Notes: a model not told the origin generated them from the letters alone. DNA of 32,739 bases from an uncultured Bacteroidota bacterium (GCA_913057235.1 CAJXNI010000028.1:1-32739); one strand, 5' to 3'; shown: positions 1 to 8,538, counted from the first letter of the stretch. Translations and numbers: made by a program.

Positions 1-93
1 TTTGGCCGGCCGTTGGGGTTGTTGGTGGTTCCTTTTGGTAAACCCATTTTTTTGAAAATTCTTGTTCTTTTCAAATTTACGGGTTCTAGCGCT

Positions 94-101
94 TACTTTT
101 G
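94..101 (+). promoter_or_regulatory. Candidate -7 promoter element of the first lipoprotein gene
   Basis: TACTTTTG matches the Bacteroidetes -7 consensus TAnnTTTG and lies 20 nt before the ATG at 122. No well-spaced TTG is seen for the -33 box (the nearest is 29 nt upstream). The element would place the transcript start near 108, which favours the ATG at 122 over upstream in-frame codons. Confidence 0.4.
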
Positions 102-121
102 ATCTAACTAAACGTAAACAA

Positions 122-592
122 ATGAAGGCAAAACACTTACTGCTACTAGGGTTCTTATCTCTTTTCACATCATGCGCTCCATCCATAAATAAGATTAATG
201 GCAACACTAAGTATTATTTAATAGACTTTAGGGAGTACACTAAAAAGGGTTTTTATTTATCGCCTGTAAACACAACAAAACCTTTTACACCCATTGGCCT
301 TGTGCAAGTCAATCTTACTCAGAGTGCTAAACTTAAAACTATTAGAAACGGCAATGACTTGAATGGCGAGCCTAAATTCTATAAGTCTTGGGTGAAAGAT
401 ACCGTAAACATCCAAACCGCTATTGACAGTTTAGTGAACTTGGCAAAGTCTATTAATGCAAATGGCATTATAAATTTTGAGTCTTCCATTAGATATGACT
501 ATCCACTGGACAAAATGAATAATACCAATAAAGGCCCCTCTATTTTAATTGTTGAGGTTTCAGGCTTTGCTGTGAAAATAGAAGATGAATAA
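122..592 (+). CDS. Small lipoprotein of unknown function
   Basis: A 156-residue protein that I do not recognise. The N-terminus is a typical lipoprotein signal peptide: Lys-rich start, a Leu-rich core, then a lipobox ending in Cys18, so it should be anchored to a membrane from the periplasmic side. The remainder is a soluble domain with mixed predicted alpha/beta character and no obvious catalytic motif. The frame stays open upstream to 62, but I chose the ATG at 122 because the signal peptide begins exactly there and a TAnnTTTG promoter element sits just upstream. It stands alone, with no operon partner in view. The real open frame is well supported; the function is unknown. Confidence 0.75.
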   Translation: MKAKHLLLLGFLSLFTSCAPSINKINGNTKYYLIDFREYTKKGFYLSPVNTTKPFTPIGLVQVNLTQSAKLKTIRNGNDLNGEPKFYKSWVKDTVNIQTAIDSLVNLAKSINANGIINFESSIRYDYPLDKMNNTNKGPSILIVEVSGFAVKIEDE

Positions 593-1052
593 GTAAACGC
601 GCGAACAGATACCTAAATATTTTTCCTTAGCGCGCGAGCAGATACTTAAATAATTAGCCAACCCCGCGTTGGATTGTGAAAAACTCCGGTGTACCAATCT
701 TAATGGTTACAGCACTCAATTAGAAAATGTGAAGTCCTTCACTCCCCCATACCCCCTAATTATTATTAGTTCTTATTTTGTCCTTAGCGCCTAAATCGTT
801 TAAAATGAAGTGGGCAAGTAAAGTGGTTTGGCTCTCTCAAATAAACCTTTCCATTTATTATTACAGGAAATGGTTAACCCGCTTGGTATGGACTTTTATG
901 CTGTTTAAAGCATCAAGAGCTAAAACACGTAAATTATCCTAAGTGGTTGATTAAAGAGTTGTAGGCCTGTTTTAATGAGTAGAAATCATTTTAATCATGG
1001 GCACTATTAAAAAGTCTTATTCTTTAAAATCACAGTGATAATAGTTAGGTAT
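593..1052. other. Intergenic region without a convincing gene
   Basis: About 460 nt, AT-rich. It contains the direct repeat at 598-652 and one 45-codon plus-strand frame (805-942), which lacks recognisable similarity or a good promoter. I see no tRNA or structured RNA signature. The next recognisable element is the minus-strand terminator starting at 1053. Confidence 0.5.
598..652 (+). repeat. 22-bp imperfect direct repeat
   Basis: Two copies of a 22-bp unit (598-619 and 631-652) of the form CGCGCGA/G-CAGATAC-C/T-TAAATA, differing at two positions and starting 33 nt apart. They lie immediately after the stop codon of the lipoprotein gene. The function is not evident. Confidence 0.6.
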
Positions 1053-1086
1053 AAAAAAAACCCCGCAGGTCTCCCCACGAGGCTTT
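1053..1086 (-). terminator. Intrinsic terminator of the three-repeat T9SS protein gene
   Basis: Read on the minus strand, positions 1082-1061 form a 9-bp stem (with some G-U pairs) closed by a GAGA tetraloop. A run of eight T follows (plus-strand A run 1053-1060). It starts about 25 nt after the stop codon of the minus-strand gene ending at 1109. Confidence 0.75.
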
Positions 1087-1108
1087 TCCTCTCTAACTCT
1101 AAAAGTGA

Positions 1109-2932
1109 TTATTTTGAAATGAGCAGCCTTTGTACTTGCGTACCGGCACTTGTGCTAACTTTTACAAAATAAACGCCATCAGCTAAATCTAAATTCAACG
1201 TTTTTGCAAGCTTATTAGTGCTTACATTTTCTTGATGTACTACCTGACCTTGGCTGTTTATTACGGCTAGGTCAATATTACCTACCATTTGTAGGTTTCC
1301 GTAAATCGTAAAGGTTCCAGCACTGGGGTTTGGAGCAATCGAGAAATTAGCCAACTTGTTTTCGGCCAAACCAATTTGTGAACCAAAGGCAATATCATCT
1401 ATATAATACACTTCTCCGCTTTTGGCGTTGTTACCAAAGTCGCAGAAAACTGAAAGCTTGTCATAGGTATTGTTCAAGTCAATAGCGGGAGTTGAATTGG
1501 CCATATCCCACTCAATGTAAGACCAGCCATTGTTTATCGTTGTTTCACCCGTCACCTCAACAAAAATGTTAGGATCTGCAGCGTCTTCCACCTTAAGCAG
1601 AACAGGAATACCAGAATCAACTGCCCAAATTCGGCCACTAATTACCGTTTCAGTAGCACTGAAAGGAACGGCAGTAGCCAAGCCTCCGTTACCTATGGTG
1701 GTGCCAGCCCAGGTTTGTGCTCCGGCTGTTTGGGTTTGACGCAATACCGTGTTGCTGGCATCAGTAGGATCTACTTGGATAGAATCGGTAGCACCACCAA
1801 AGCTAGCCAAATCGTAATCGGTCATGGCGTCCTCAAAGGTGATAGGCAAATCTACCTGCGTCATGGGCGGTGCGGGCATACCAAACAGAACATCGTCTAT
1901 GTAATATATTTCACCGCTTTTGGCTCCGTTACCAAAATCACAGAAAATACTCACCTTATCATAGGTTGCATTGTAATCAATGGCTGGGGTATTAGGGGCA
2001 TTATTGGTAAAGTCAAATACCAAAGTTTCCCAAGCACCACTAACTGTTGTGGTGTCAAAAGTTTCTACTGAAATAGTTGGGTCGGTGGCATCTTCTACCT
2101 TAAGCAAGATGGGAATGCCACTGGATTGCGACCACACGCGAACGGTCATGATTTCATCACCCATAGTAAATGGAATAGCATTAGCGAGACCCGAACCCCC
2201 TACGGTTGTACCAGCCCAAGTTTGGGCTCCCGTTGGTTGAGTTTGGCGAAACACCATATTATTAGGATCGGTAGGGTCTACTAAAATACTGTCTAAGGCA
2301 CCACCGAAACTTATTAAATCATAATTGGTCATAGGGTCATCAAAAGTGATGGGTAAGTCTACCTGAGTCATAGCCGGACCACCGCCTGCCATCATTACAT
2401 CGTCAATGTAATAAGTTTCACCACTTTTGGCCGCGTTACCAAAATCACAGAAAATACTGATTTTGTTGTAAGTAGCAGAGGCATTAAAGGGTAAAGTATT
2501 GGGTCCAGGATTTCCAAAGTCAAAAGTTAAAGTTTGCCAACCTCCGGCAACGGTGGTGTTAGTTTGGGTCTCAATAAAAATGGCAGGGTCATCCTTGTCC
2601 TCAACCTTTAGGAGTATTGGAGTACCCGCATTAGGAGACCAAATACGAGCCGTCATCGTTAAATTGCTTGCGGTTAGAGGAATTGGATTAGCCAAGCCGG
2701 TATCTCCCATGGTGGTGCCAGCCCACGTTTGCGCACCGCTCGGTTGAATTTGACGAAGTACAGTGTTGGTTGGATCGGTGGGATCCGTTAAAATGCTATC
2801 CGTAGCACCCCCAAAACTTACAATGTCATAGCCTACATTAGGGTCATCAAAAGTGATGGGTAAATCTACTTGCATTTGGGCCGTGGCCAACAAGCTGCAA
2901 AAAGTAAAAATAGTTAGTATTAGTTTTTTCAT
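1109..2932 (-). CDS. Secreted three-repeat T9SS protein, candidate beta-glucan-binding protein
   Basis: A 607-residue exported protein. It has a signal peptide (residues 1-19, ending TAQ), then three copies of an exactly 169-residue unit starting at residues 22, 191 and 360. The final 75 or so residues form a T9SS sorting domain (starting around NFSIAPNPSAG). Each unit begins VDLPITF-D/E-D, has GAQTWAGTT in the middle and ends SGE-x-YYIDD, with Asp-rich loops. This looks like a jelly-roll carbohydrate-binding module of the galactose-binding-like superfamily, but I cannot name the family. It is divergent from the laminarin operon and shares its control region, so binding of beta-glucan at the cell surface is a reasonable inference. 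It has its own promoter and terminator. No catalytic domain is visible. Confidence 0.8.
   Translation of the reverse strand: MKKLILTIFTFCSLLATAQMQVDLPITFDDPNVGYDIVSFGGATDSILTDPTDPTNTVLRQIQPSGAQTWAGTTMGDTGLANPIPLTASNLTMTARIWSPNAGTPILLKVEDKDDPAIFIETQTNTTVAGGWQTLTFDFGNPGPNTLPFNASATYNKISIFCDFGNAAKSGETYYIDDVMMAGGGPAMTQVDLPITFDDPMTNYDLISFGGALDSILVDPTDPNNMVFRQTQPTGAQTWAGTTVGGSGLANAIPFTMGDEIMTVRVWSQSSGIPILLKVEDATDPTISVETFDTTTVSGAWETLVFDFTNNAPNTPAIDYNATYDKVSIFCDFGNGAKSGEIYYIDDVLFGMPAPPMTQVDLPITFEDAMTDYDLASFGGATDSIQVDPTDASNTVLRQTQTAGAQTWAGTTIGNGGLATAVPFSATETVISGRIWAVDSGIPVLLKVEDAADPNIFVEVTGETTINNGWSYIEWDMANSTPAIDLNNTYDKLSVFCDFGNNAKSGEVYYIDDIAFGSQIGLAENKLANFSIAPNPSAGTFTIYGNLQMVGNIDLAVINSQGQVVHQENVSTNKLAKTLNLDLADGVYFVKVSTSAGTQVQRLLISK
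1350..2869 (-). repeat. Three in-frame 507-nt gene-internal repeats
   Basis: The gene body consists of three tandem units with a 169-codon period and strong protein-level similarity. Examples are GAQTWAGTT and DFGN-x-AKSGE-x-YYIDD, found at the same offset in each unit. The constant unit length points to duplication of one domain with little later length change. Confidence 0.75.
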
Positions 2933-2951
2933 AATTGATTTGTATTTGATA

Positions 2952-2982
2952 CAAACCTAAACCTTTTAGTATATAAAACCAA
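2952..2982 (-). promoter_or_regulatory. Bacteroidetes-type promoter of the three-repeat gene
   Basis: On the minus strand a TTTG at about 2983-2980 is followed after 20 nt by TAGGTTTG (2959-2952). This is a full match to the -33/-7 consensus. The predicted start of transcription is about 14 nt before the ATG at 2932. An inverted repeat CCTTTT/AAAAGG (2962-2967, 2981-2986) brackets the spacer. Confidence 0.7.
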
Positions 2983-3042
2983 AAGGCTTTGTGTTAATTT
3001 AATCTCTTGTACCTTAATACCTTTATTTTTAACAACTTAGAT

Positions 3043-3080
3043 ATAGTATTTTGGAAACTATCTTTTAGTAAATTTTACTA
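3043..3080. promoter_or_regulatory. Candidate operator for the Nudix-type regulator
   Basis: TAGTAAATTTTACTA at 3066-3080 is a perfect 15-bp palindrome around a central T. Just upstream, ATAGT (3043-3047) and ACTAT (3057-3061) form a second, wider inverted repeat with similar half-sites. The palindrome covers the expected -33 region of the regulator/operon promoter (-7 element at 3096-3103). That position suits repression by the regulator encoded next to it. Assignment to this regulator is inference. Confidence 0.5.
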
Positions 3081-3095
3081 TATGGTGCAAATACA

Positions 3096-3103
3096 TATAT
3101 TTG
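3096..3103 (+). promoter_or_regulatory. Candidate -7 promoter element of the laminarin operon
   Basis: TATATTTG fits TAnnTTTG and lies 19 nt before the ATG at 3123. The -33 position has no TTG and is instead occupied by the palindromic operator candidate, so the promoter may be weak or depend on a regulator. Confidence 0.5.
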
Positions 3104-3122
3104 ACGCTGTAAAAAGTACACC

Positions 3123-3881
3123 ATGAGTGGTTCCCGCAAAACAGAAGAAAATTTTTACAATGCCCATTTTAATAATGATGGGGCGTATTATAAAATTCCA
3201 TTTAGCCGGTTTTTTCAATTTGGCGTGTCTGTTGATTGTGTGGTGTTTGGTTATGAAGATTCCAAACTGAAACTACTGCTAATTAAAAGAGGTGCAGAAC
3301 CTTACAAAGGGGACTGGGCACTACCCGGTGATTTGGTTTACCCTAATGAAGATATTGAGGTGGCAGCCCTTCGCATTTTAAAAGACCTTACGGGTATTGA
3401 GAATTTGTTTATGGAACAAACCATGGTATATGGTAAGGTAGACCGTCATCCCGCAGGGCGGGTAATTACCAACGGTTACTATTCCCTTATAGATATTGCC
3501 CAGTACAATCCAACCGCAGCTGGCTGGGCGCAAGAATTGTTTTGGGTAGATTTAAAATCACTACAGCATCTAGCTTTTGATCATACCCAAATTGTAGCAG
3601 ATGCCCTTAAAATTTTACAAGAAAAGGTACGCAGGCAACCCATTGGATTTGAATTGTTGCCCCAGAAATTTGCCCTTAGCGATTTGCAATCGCTTTACGA
3701 GGCCTTTTTGAGTGAGACTTTTGATAAGGCTAACTTCCGTAAGAAAATACTGAGTATGAAAATTTTAAATGAGCTGGATGAAGTACAAAATAACGTCTCG
3801 CACCGGCCCGGGCGCTTGTACTCCTTTAATGCCAGCCGGTACCAGCAATTGTCATCTAAAGGTTTTTCTTTTGAACTATAG
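3123..3881 (+). CDS. Nudix-domain winged-helix transcriptional regulator (NrtR/AraR-like)
   Basis: A 252-residue regulator. Residues of about 30-165 form a Nudix-fold domain (VDCVVFGYEDSKLKLLLIKR, then GDWALPGDLVYPNED). The C-terminal 85 residues form a winged helix (LSDLQSLYEAFLSETFDKANFRKK, ending RPGRLYSFN), as in NrtR and the Bacteroides arabinose regulator AraR. The Nudix box is degenerate: the usual REUxEExGU is replaced by RILKDLTGI. The catalytic Glu residues are therefore absent and the domain probably senses a ligand rather than hydrolysing a nucleotide. Known family members sense ADP-ribose compounds or sugars. As the first gene before two sugar carriers and beta-glucanases, it most likely senses glucose or a beta-glucan product and controls this locus. 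Confidence 0.85.
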   Translation: MSGSRKTEENFYNAHFNNDGAYYKIPFSRFFQFGVSVDCVVFGYEDSKLKLLLIKRGAEPYKGDWALPGDLVYPNEDIEVAALRILKDLTGIENLFMEQTMVYGKVDRHPAGRVITNGYYSLIDIAQYNPTAAGWAQELFWVDLKSLQHLAFDHTQIVADALKILQEKVRRQPIGFELLPQKFALSDLQSLYEAFLSETFDKANFRKKILSMKILNELDEVQNNVSHRPGRLYSFNASRYQQLSSKGFSFEL

Positions 3882-3961
3882 AACCAACACCATAGCAAAC
3901 CTGTGGAGCCAGGCTAGCGGGGCATTTTCTAAATTTTGGGTAGCCTTAAAAGGCTGAAATT

Positions 3962-5602
3962 ATGGAGGAGCAAAGTCTACATACCCTTGATTTTGCCGTG
4001 GTTGCAGGTTACTTCCTGCTGGTGTTTGGTTTGGCGGCCTACCTCATCCGTAAAGAGAATAAAAAAAGTAATACTGCCGCCACCAGCCGGTATTTTTTAG
4101 GTGGTAAAAACTTAGGTTGGTTTGTGATTGGCGCTTCCCTGTTTTCATCCAACATTGGTTCTGAGCACTTAGTAGGTCTGGCCGGAGCCGGAGCCTCCGG
4201 AGATTTCCCGGCCGCTCAGTTTGAAATTCTGGCCGCTTTCATGCTTTTACTTTTAGGCTGGATTTTTGTGCCCTTTTACCTTAGAAGTGGAGTCTTTACC
4301 ATGCCCCAGTTTTTAGACTTACGCTACGGCAGTTGGGCTAAAAACTACCTTACCTGGGTAAGCGTAATTGCGTACGTGCTCACCAAAATTAGCGTAACCA
4401 TTGCGGCTGGGGGCATTATTTTCACCGCTTTTTTACAGGTAGACTTTTGGACAGGCAGTATCCTAATCGTCTTGGCCACAGGTCTATACACCGTGCTTGG
4501 TGGTTTAAGAGCGGTGGCTTACACCGATGCTATTCAGATGTTCATACTTATTGGCGGAGCCTTGGCTCTTAGCTATTACGGTTTAAACGCTCTGGGCGGA
4601 TGGGAAGGATTACAACAGCGCACAGAACCCGCATACCTGAGCCTTTGGCGCGGTATGCAAGATGAAGCTTTCCCCTGGACTGGTGTATTGCTAGGCGCCC
4701 CCATTTTAGGCATTTGGTACTGGTGTACCGATCAGTTCATTGTGCAAAGAGTCTTGGCCGCTAAGAATATTGACCAGGCTCGAAAAGGCACCCTCTTTGC
4801 CGGCTACCTGAAACTACTACCGTTATTCATTTTTGTGTTGCCAGGGGTAATGGCCTATGCCCTCTCACAAGGCCCTAACCCACTACTGGAATTCCCCACA
4901 CTAAACGGTGAAAAGGTGTATGATGCCGCTTTGCCCCTGCTGAGTATGCAACTATTGCCATCTGGTCTTAAGGGCTTGGTAATTGCGGGCTTAATTGCCG
5001 CCCTCATGAGCTCTCTTTCTTCTGTCTTTAACTCCTGCTCTACCCTCTTTACCTTAGATATTTACCAAAAATACCATCCGCAGGCATCAGAGAAAAAACT
5101 GGTGCAGGTAGGGCAACTGGCCACGGTGGTTTTGGTGATTTTAGGCCTAGCCTGGATACCCATGCTCAATGCCTTAGACGGTGGCCTTTTTCAAAAAATA
5201 CAAAGCATTCAATCGTATATTTCGCCTCCCATTGCCGCTGTTTTTTTGCTTGGCTTATTTGTGCCTAAACTAAATGCTTTAGGGGCAAAGTATGCGCTGC
5301 TTAGTGGCGCACTGCTTGGTTGTTTACGACTTACACTAGAACTTAATAAATCACAACTGCAGGGCGTCTGGCTTTACTTTGCTGAAATCAACTTTTTACA
5401 CTTTGCGCTTTTCTTGTTCCTGTTTTGTGTACTCATATTGGTGGTGGTAAGCTTCCTTACGCAGCAGCAAAGCTCTAAGCACATAAATCAGATTGAACCT
5501 ATTAGGTTGAGAGCCCTCTTAAAAACAGATTCTAAGCTCACACCAACTTTAAGCGCGGTGCTACTTTTATTAATTGCAATTATCTGGTATGTATTTCAAT
5601 AA
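3962..5602 (+). CDS. Sodium/solute symporter, SGLT-like (SSS family)
   Basis: A 546-residue inner-membrane carrier with about 13-14 hydrophobic segments. The conserved SSS signature near residues 45-80 (GGKNLGWFVIGASLFSSNIG, then SEHLVGLAGAGA) and the later WYWCTDQFIVQRVLAAKN segment are typical of sodium/glucose-type members such as vSGLT. The start at 3962 is the first ATG, 80 nt after the regulator, and the N-terminus runs directly into the first membrane helix. The expected role is Na+-driven uptake of glucose or a short gluco-oligosaccharide across the inner membrane, which suits a marine organism. The exact substrate cannot be read from the sequence. Confidence 0.88.
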   Translation: MEEQSLHTLDFAVVAGYFLLVFGLAAYLIRKENKKSNTAATSRYFLGGKNLGWFVIGASLFSSNIGSEHLVGLAGAGASGDFPAAQFEILAAFMLLLLGWIFVPFYLRSGVFTMPQFLDLRYGSWAKNYLTWVSVIAYVLTKISVTIAAGGIIFTAFLQVDFWTGSILIVLATGLYTVLGGLRAVAYTDAIQMFILIGGALALSYYGLNALGGWEGLQQRTEPAYLSLWRGMQDEAFPWTGVLLGAPILGIWYWCTDQFIVQRVLAAKNIDQARKGTLFAGYLKLLPLFIFVLPGVMAYALSQGPNPLLEFPTLNGEKVYDAALPLLSMQLLPSGLKGLVIAGLIAALMSSLSSVFNSCSTLFTLDIYQKYHPQASEKKLVQVGQLATVVLVILGLAWIPMLNALDGGLFQKIQSIQSYISPPIAAVFLLGLFVPKLNALGAKYALLSGALLGCLRLTLELNKSQLQGVWLYFAEINFLHFALFLFLFCVLILVVVSFLTQQQSSKHINQIEPIRLRALLKTDSKLTPTLSAVLLLLIAIIWYVFQ

Positions 5603-5713
5603 GGCTAAAATTTTAAATAGGTCTATCGCATTTAAGAGTATTGCAAAAAGACCAGCAGTAGCCTACCAACTTGAAAGCATATAAAACAATATCCTGTAAA
5701 CCAATCCAATACT

Positions 5714-7279
5714 ATGAAAAACGATACGCGCTTTATAATTATGATTATAGCCCTTATTGTAGCCTTGGGTGGGCTGCTCATGGGCTTTGATGCCTCGGTA
5801 ATATCTGGTGCGGTAAAGTTTATTGAAACAGACTTTAGTCTTACTAAACTAGAGTTGGGCTGGTCTGTGGCTTCACTAACCCTCTCCTCTACTCTGGCCA
5901 TGATGGTGGCCGGGCCGGTGAGTGATGCATTAGGGCGCAGAACAGTCTTACGTATAGCCGCGGTGCTTTACGCTATATCGGCCATTGGGTCAGCTTTGGC
6001 GCCTACCTTTTTGCTATTAGTCATTGCGCGTATGGTGGGCGGTTTAGGTGTTGGTGCTTCGCTCATTTTGGCCCCCATGTACATAGCCGAAATTGCGCCT
6101 CCCAAAATGCGCGGAAGGCTGGTGTCTTTTAATCAGCTAAATATTGTAATTGGTATCTCACTAGCTTTTTTCACCAATTACCTGATTTTGCAATGGGGAA
6201 AAAGCGGGGCAGATTGGGCCCTCAACTGGGGCTTAGATCAGCACCAATGGCGTTACATGTTAGGGATTGAAACCATTCCGGCTGTCATCTATTTCTTCGG
6301 GTTGTTTTTTGTACCGCGCTCTCCTCGTTGGTTACTCATGAAAGGGCAATATGAAGAGGCCGTTAAAATCATGAAACGCTACACTTCTGAAGAAACGGCC
6401 CAGGCCGAAATTGAGCGTATCAAAACAGCCATGCAGAACAAAACCAAAAAGAAAGAAGGGCAGTTTTCAGATCTATTTAAACCAGGCTTAAAACTAGTGT
6501 TGCTTATTGGAGTAGTAGTGGCCGTGTTGCAACAAATAACCGGTATTAACTCGGTATTCTTTTATGCCCCTATGATTTTTGAGCAAAGCGGCATTGGCAC
6601 TGATGCTTCTTTTGTGCAAGCCATTTTGGTAGGCTTGGTAAACATTGTATTTACAGTAGCCGCCTTACTGCTAATTGATAAGCTTGGCCGTAAGCCCCTG
6701 TTAGTAGTAGGCATGGCCGGCATTACTTTGTGCATGGGCCTATTGGCCTACGGTTTCAGCTCTGCTACCTATACCCTGGATGCTCCCTCTATTGGTGGCC
6801 TTCCGGCTGAAATTGACCAAAGTCTTCTACAACCTCTGCAGGGCCAGACCTTTACCAGTGATGTTGATTTTAAACAGGCGGTTGAGCAGCAACTGGGTTA
6901 TGAAACTTTTAACACTTATAAATCACAGCTCATTACCGCTTCCATTAGCATGAACCCCACCTTAATTCTCATTGGCATACTAGGGTTTGTGGCTGCCTTT
7001 GCTATCTCAATTGGGCCGGTAATGTGGGTACTTTTCTCTGAACTATTCCCCAACAAAATTCGGGGTATCGCTATTTCAGTAGTAGGCTTTATTAATTCTT
7101 TAGTGAGCTTTCTAGTACAGTGGATTTTCCCTTGGGAACTGGATACTTTAGGCAGTGCCACCACATTTTTACTGTACGGGGTTTTTGCCGCCCTGGGTCT
7201 TATTTTCATCATTAGAGTGATTCCTGAAACCAAAGGCAAATCTTTAGAAGAATTGGAAAAACAACTAACCACAAGCTAA
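5714..7279 (+). CDS. MFS sugar porter (sugar/H+ symporter)
   Basis: A 521-residue, 12-helix transporter of the sugar porter family. It shows GFDASVISG in helix 1, the DALGRR loop 2-3 motif, PRSPRWLL before the central loop, QQITGIN in helix 7 (Q273, Q274 and N279 match sugar-binding positions of XylE/GLUT proteins) and the final PETKGKSLEELE. The region of about residues 350-408 between helices 9 and 10 is a roughly 55-residue hydrophilic insertion, longer than in E. coli XylE-type porters. It sits 111 nt after the SSS symporter and 5 nt before the GH16 gene. It probably imports glucose or another released sugar; two different carriers in one operon suggest two products or two ion gradients. 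Confidence 0.88.
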   Translation: MKNDTRFIIMIIALIVALGGLLMGFDASVISGAVKFIETDFSLTKLELGWSVASLTLSSTLAMMVAGPVSDALGRRTVLRIAAVLYAISAIGSALAPTFLLLVIARMVGGLGVGASLILAPMYIAEIAPPKMRGRLVSFNQLNIVIGISLAFFTNYLILQWGKSGADWALNWGLDQHQWRYMLGIETIPAVIYFFGLFFVPRSPRWLLMKGQYEEAVKIMKRYTSEETAQAEIERIKTAMQNKTKKKEGQFSDLFKPGLKLVLLIGVVVAVLQQITGINSVFFYAPMIFEQSGIGTDASFVQAILVGLVNIVFTVAALLLIDKLGRKPLLVVGMAGITLCMGLLAYGFSSATYTLDAPSIGGLPAEIDQSLLQPLQGQTFTSDVDFKQAVEQQLGYETFNTYKSQLITASISMNPTLILIGILGFVAAFAISIGPVMWVLFSELFPNKIRGIAISVVGFINSLVSFLVQWIFPWELDTLGSATTFLLYGVFAALGLIFIIRVIPETKGKSLEELEKQLTTS

Positions 7280-7284
7280 AAATT

Positions 7285-8532
7285 ATGCATACCAAGAGTT
7301 TTCTTTTTTTAATACTGGCTGGTTTCATTGGGAGCTGCTCCACTCCGCAAGGCGCATCGGCCGAAGAGCCTAAAACCAATAGCCCCCAATTTGAACTGAC
7401 TTTAAGTAGCCCTACTGCCTCTCAAAAGGCTCAAAAACTCGAAAATGGGAATTGGGAATTGCAGCCGGGAGGGTTTCTTGCTTTAAATGTAGCAGTGACT
7501 AAGGCGGGACGTTATAAAATAGAGGCTTGGGGCCAAAGCGATAGCGGCCAAATTTGGTTGGAAGATTACTACAATAATCAGGATGGCCGGGCTTACAATA
7601 TTACGGGGAATTTGGCTTTTACCGATGGTAAAGCCACCGTGTGGGGCAGCCCCTTGGACACAGGAACACATCCCCTAAAAATTCACGCCCTACACGCCAA
7701 GGTTCAACTGGAAAGAGTGCAGCTTACTTTGGTGCAACCACACCGTACCACACCGCAAGTTCACAAACAAAAAATGCTTGATACTGCTTCCGGCTGGGAG
7801 CTGGTGTGGAGCGATGAATTTGAAGATTCGGGTGCCGTAGACACCAGCAAATGGAGCTTTAATGTGGGCAACTGGGGCTGGGGCAATAATGAGCCTCAGT
7901 TTTATACGCAGAATCGTCTAAAAAATGCGCGGCAACAAGATGGCAATCTTATCATTGAGGCGCATAAAAATGATTCGGGATTTGCCTGGACTTCGGCTCG
8001 TTTAACTACCCAGGGGAAACATGCTTTTTTGTATGGAAAAATTGACTTTAGAGCCAGGGTTCCAGAAGGACGCGGTACTTGGGCTGCAGGCTGGCTACTT
8101 GGTGATGCCTACCGCGATGAAATTTCATGGCCTTACTGCGGAGAAATTGATGTATTGGAAACCGTAGGCTATGAAATAAACGACACTACCGGAGCTGGTA
8201 AAAATCACGCCAGTTGCCACACCCCGGCCTACTATTTTAAAAAGAACAATCACATTACCGGCACCATTGCCTTAGACAGTATGAATACAAAGTTTCATAC
8301 CTACAGCGTAGAATGGTACCCCGATAGTGTGATTGCCTTGCTAGATGGCGTGCACTATTACACCTATGATAAAACCGCCAATGATTTGGAATGGCCCTTT
8401 GACCAGCCACAGAACATTATCTTAAACCTGGCCGTAGGGGGCGGTTGGGGCGGTGCCAAAGGCATAGACCCCACCTACCAAAAACACCGCTATGTAATTG
8501 ATTACGTGCGCGTGTATCAAAAGAAGAGCTAA
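7285..8532 (+). CDS. GH16 endo-beta-1,3-glucanase (laminarinase) lipoprotein
   Basis: A 415-residue lipoprotein. The signal peptide ends at Cys18; residues of about 36-151 form a beta-rich module that resembles a carbohydrate-binding jelly roll; GH16 spans about 171-415. The catalytic signature GEIDVLE is intact, with nucleophile E287, helper D289 and acid/base E292, in the beta-bulge form typical of laminarinases. WSDEF at the domain start and the terminal DYVRVYQ are also characteristic. The expected activity is endo-cleavage of beta-1,3-glucan (laminarin) at the cell surface or in the periplasm. The spacing of 5 nt before and 6 nt after it indicates co-transcription with the MFS porter and the GH30 enzyme. 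Lichenase-type specificity cannot be excluded. Confidence 0.92.
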   Translation: MHTKSFLFLILAGFIGSCSTPQGASAEEPKTNSPQFELTLSSPTASQKAQKLENGNWELQPGGFLALNVAVTKAGRYKIEAWGQSDSGQIWLEDYYNNQDGRAYNITGNLAFTDGKATVWGSPLDTGTHPLKIHALHAKVQLERVQLTLVQPHRTTPQVHKQKMLDTASGWELVWSDEFEDSGAVDTSKWSFNVGNWGWGNNEPQFYTQNRLKNARQQDGNLIIEAHKNDSGFAWTSARLTTQGKHAFLYGKIDFRARVPEGRGTWAAGWLLGDAYRDEISWPYCGEIDVLETVGYEINDTTGAGKNHASCHTPAYYFKKNNHITGTIALDSMNTKFHTYSVEWYPDSVIALLDGVHYYTYDKTANDLEWPFDQPQNIILNLAVGGGWGGAKGIDPTYQKHRYVIDYVRVYQKKS

Positions 8533-8538
8533 TTTTTT

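Noticed and set aside
805-942. A 45-codon plus-strand frame in the gap after the first lipoprotein
   Set aside because: Short, no recognisable domain, no good promoter; an open frame of this length is expected by chance in this AT-rich stretch.
3941-3956. Terminator between the regulator and the symporter genes
   Set aside because: AGCCTT-AA-AAGGCT is palindromic, but the 2-nt loop and the missing T run make termination unlikely; the genes look co-transcribed.
3769-3957. An open frame overlapping the end of the regulator in another frame
   Set aside because: It overlaps the well-supported winged-helix domain and encodes nothing recognisable.
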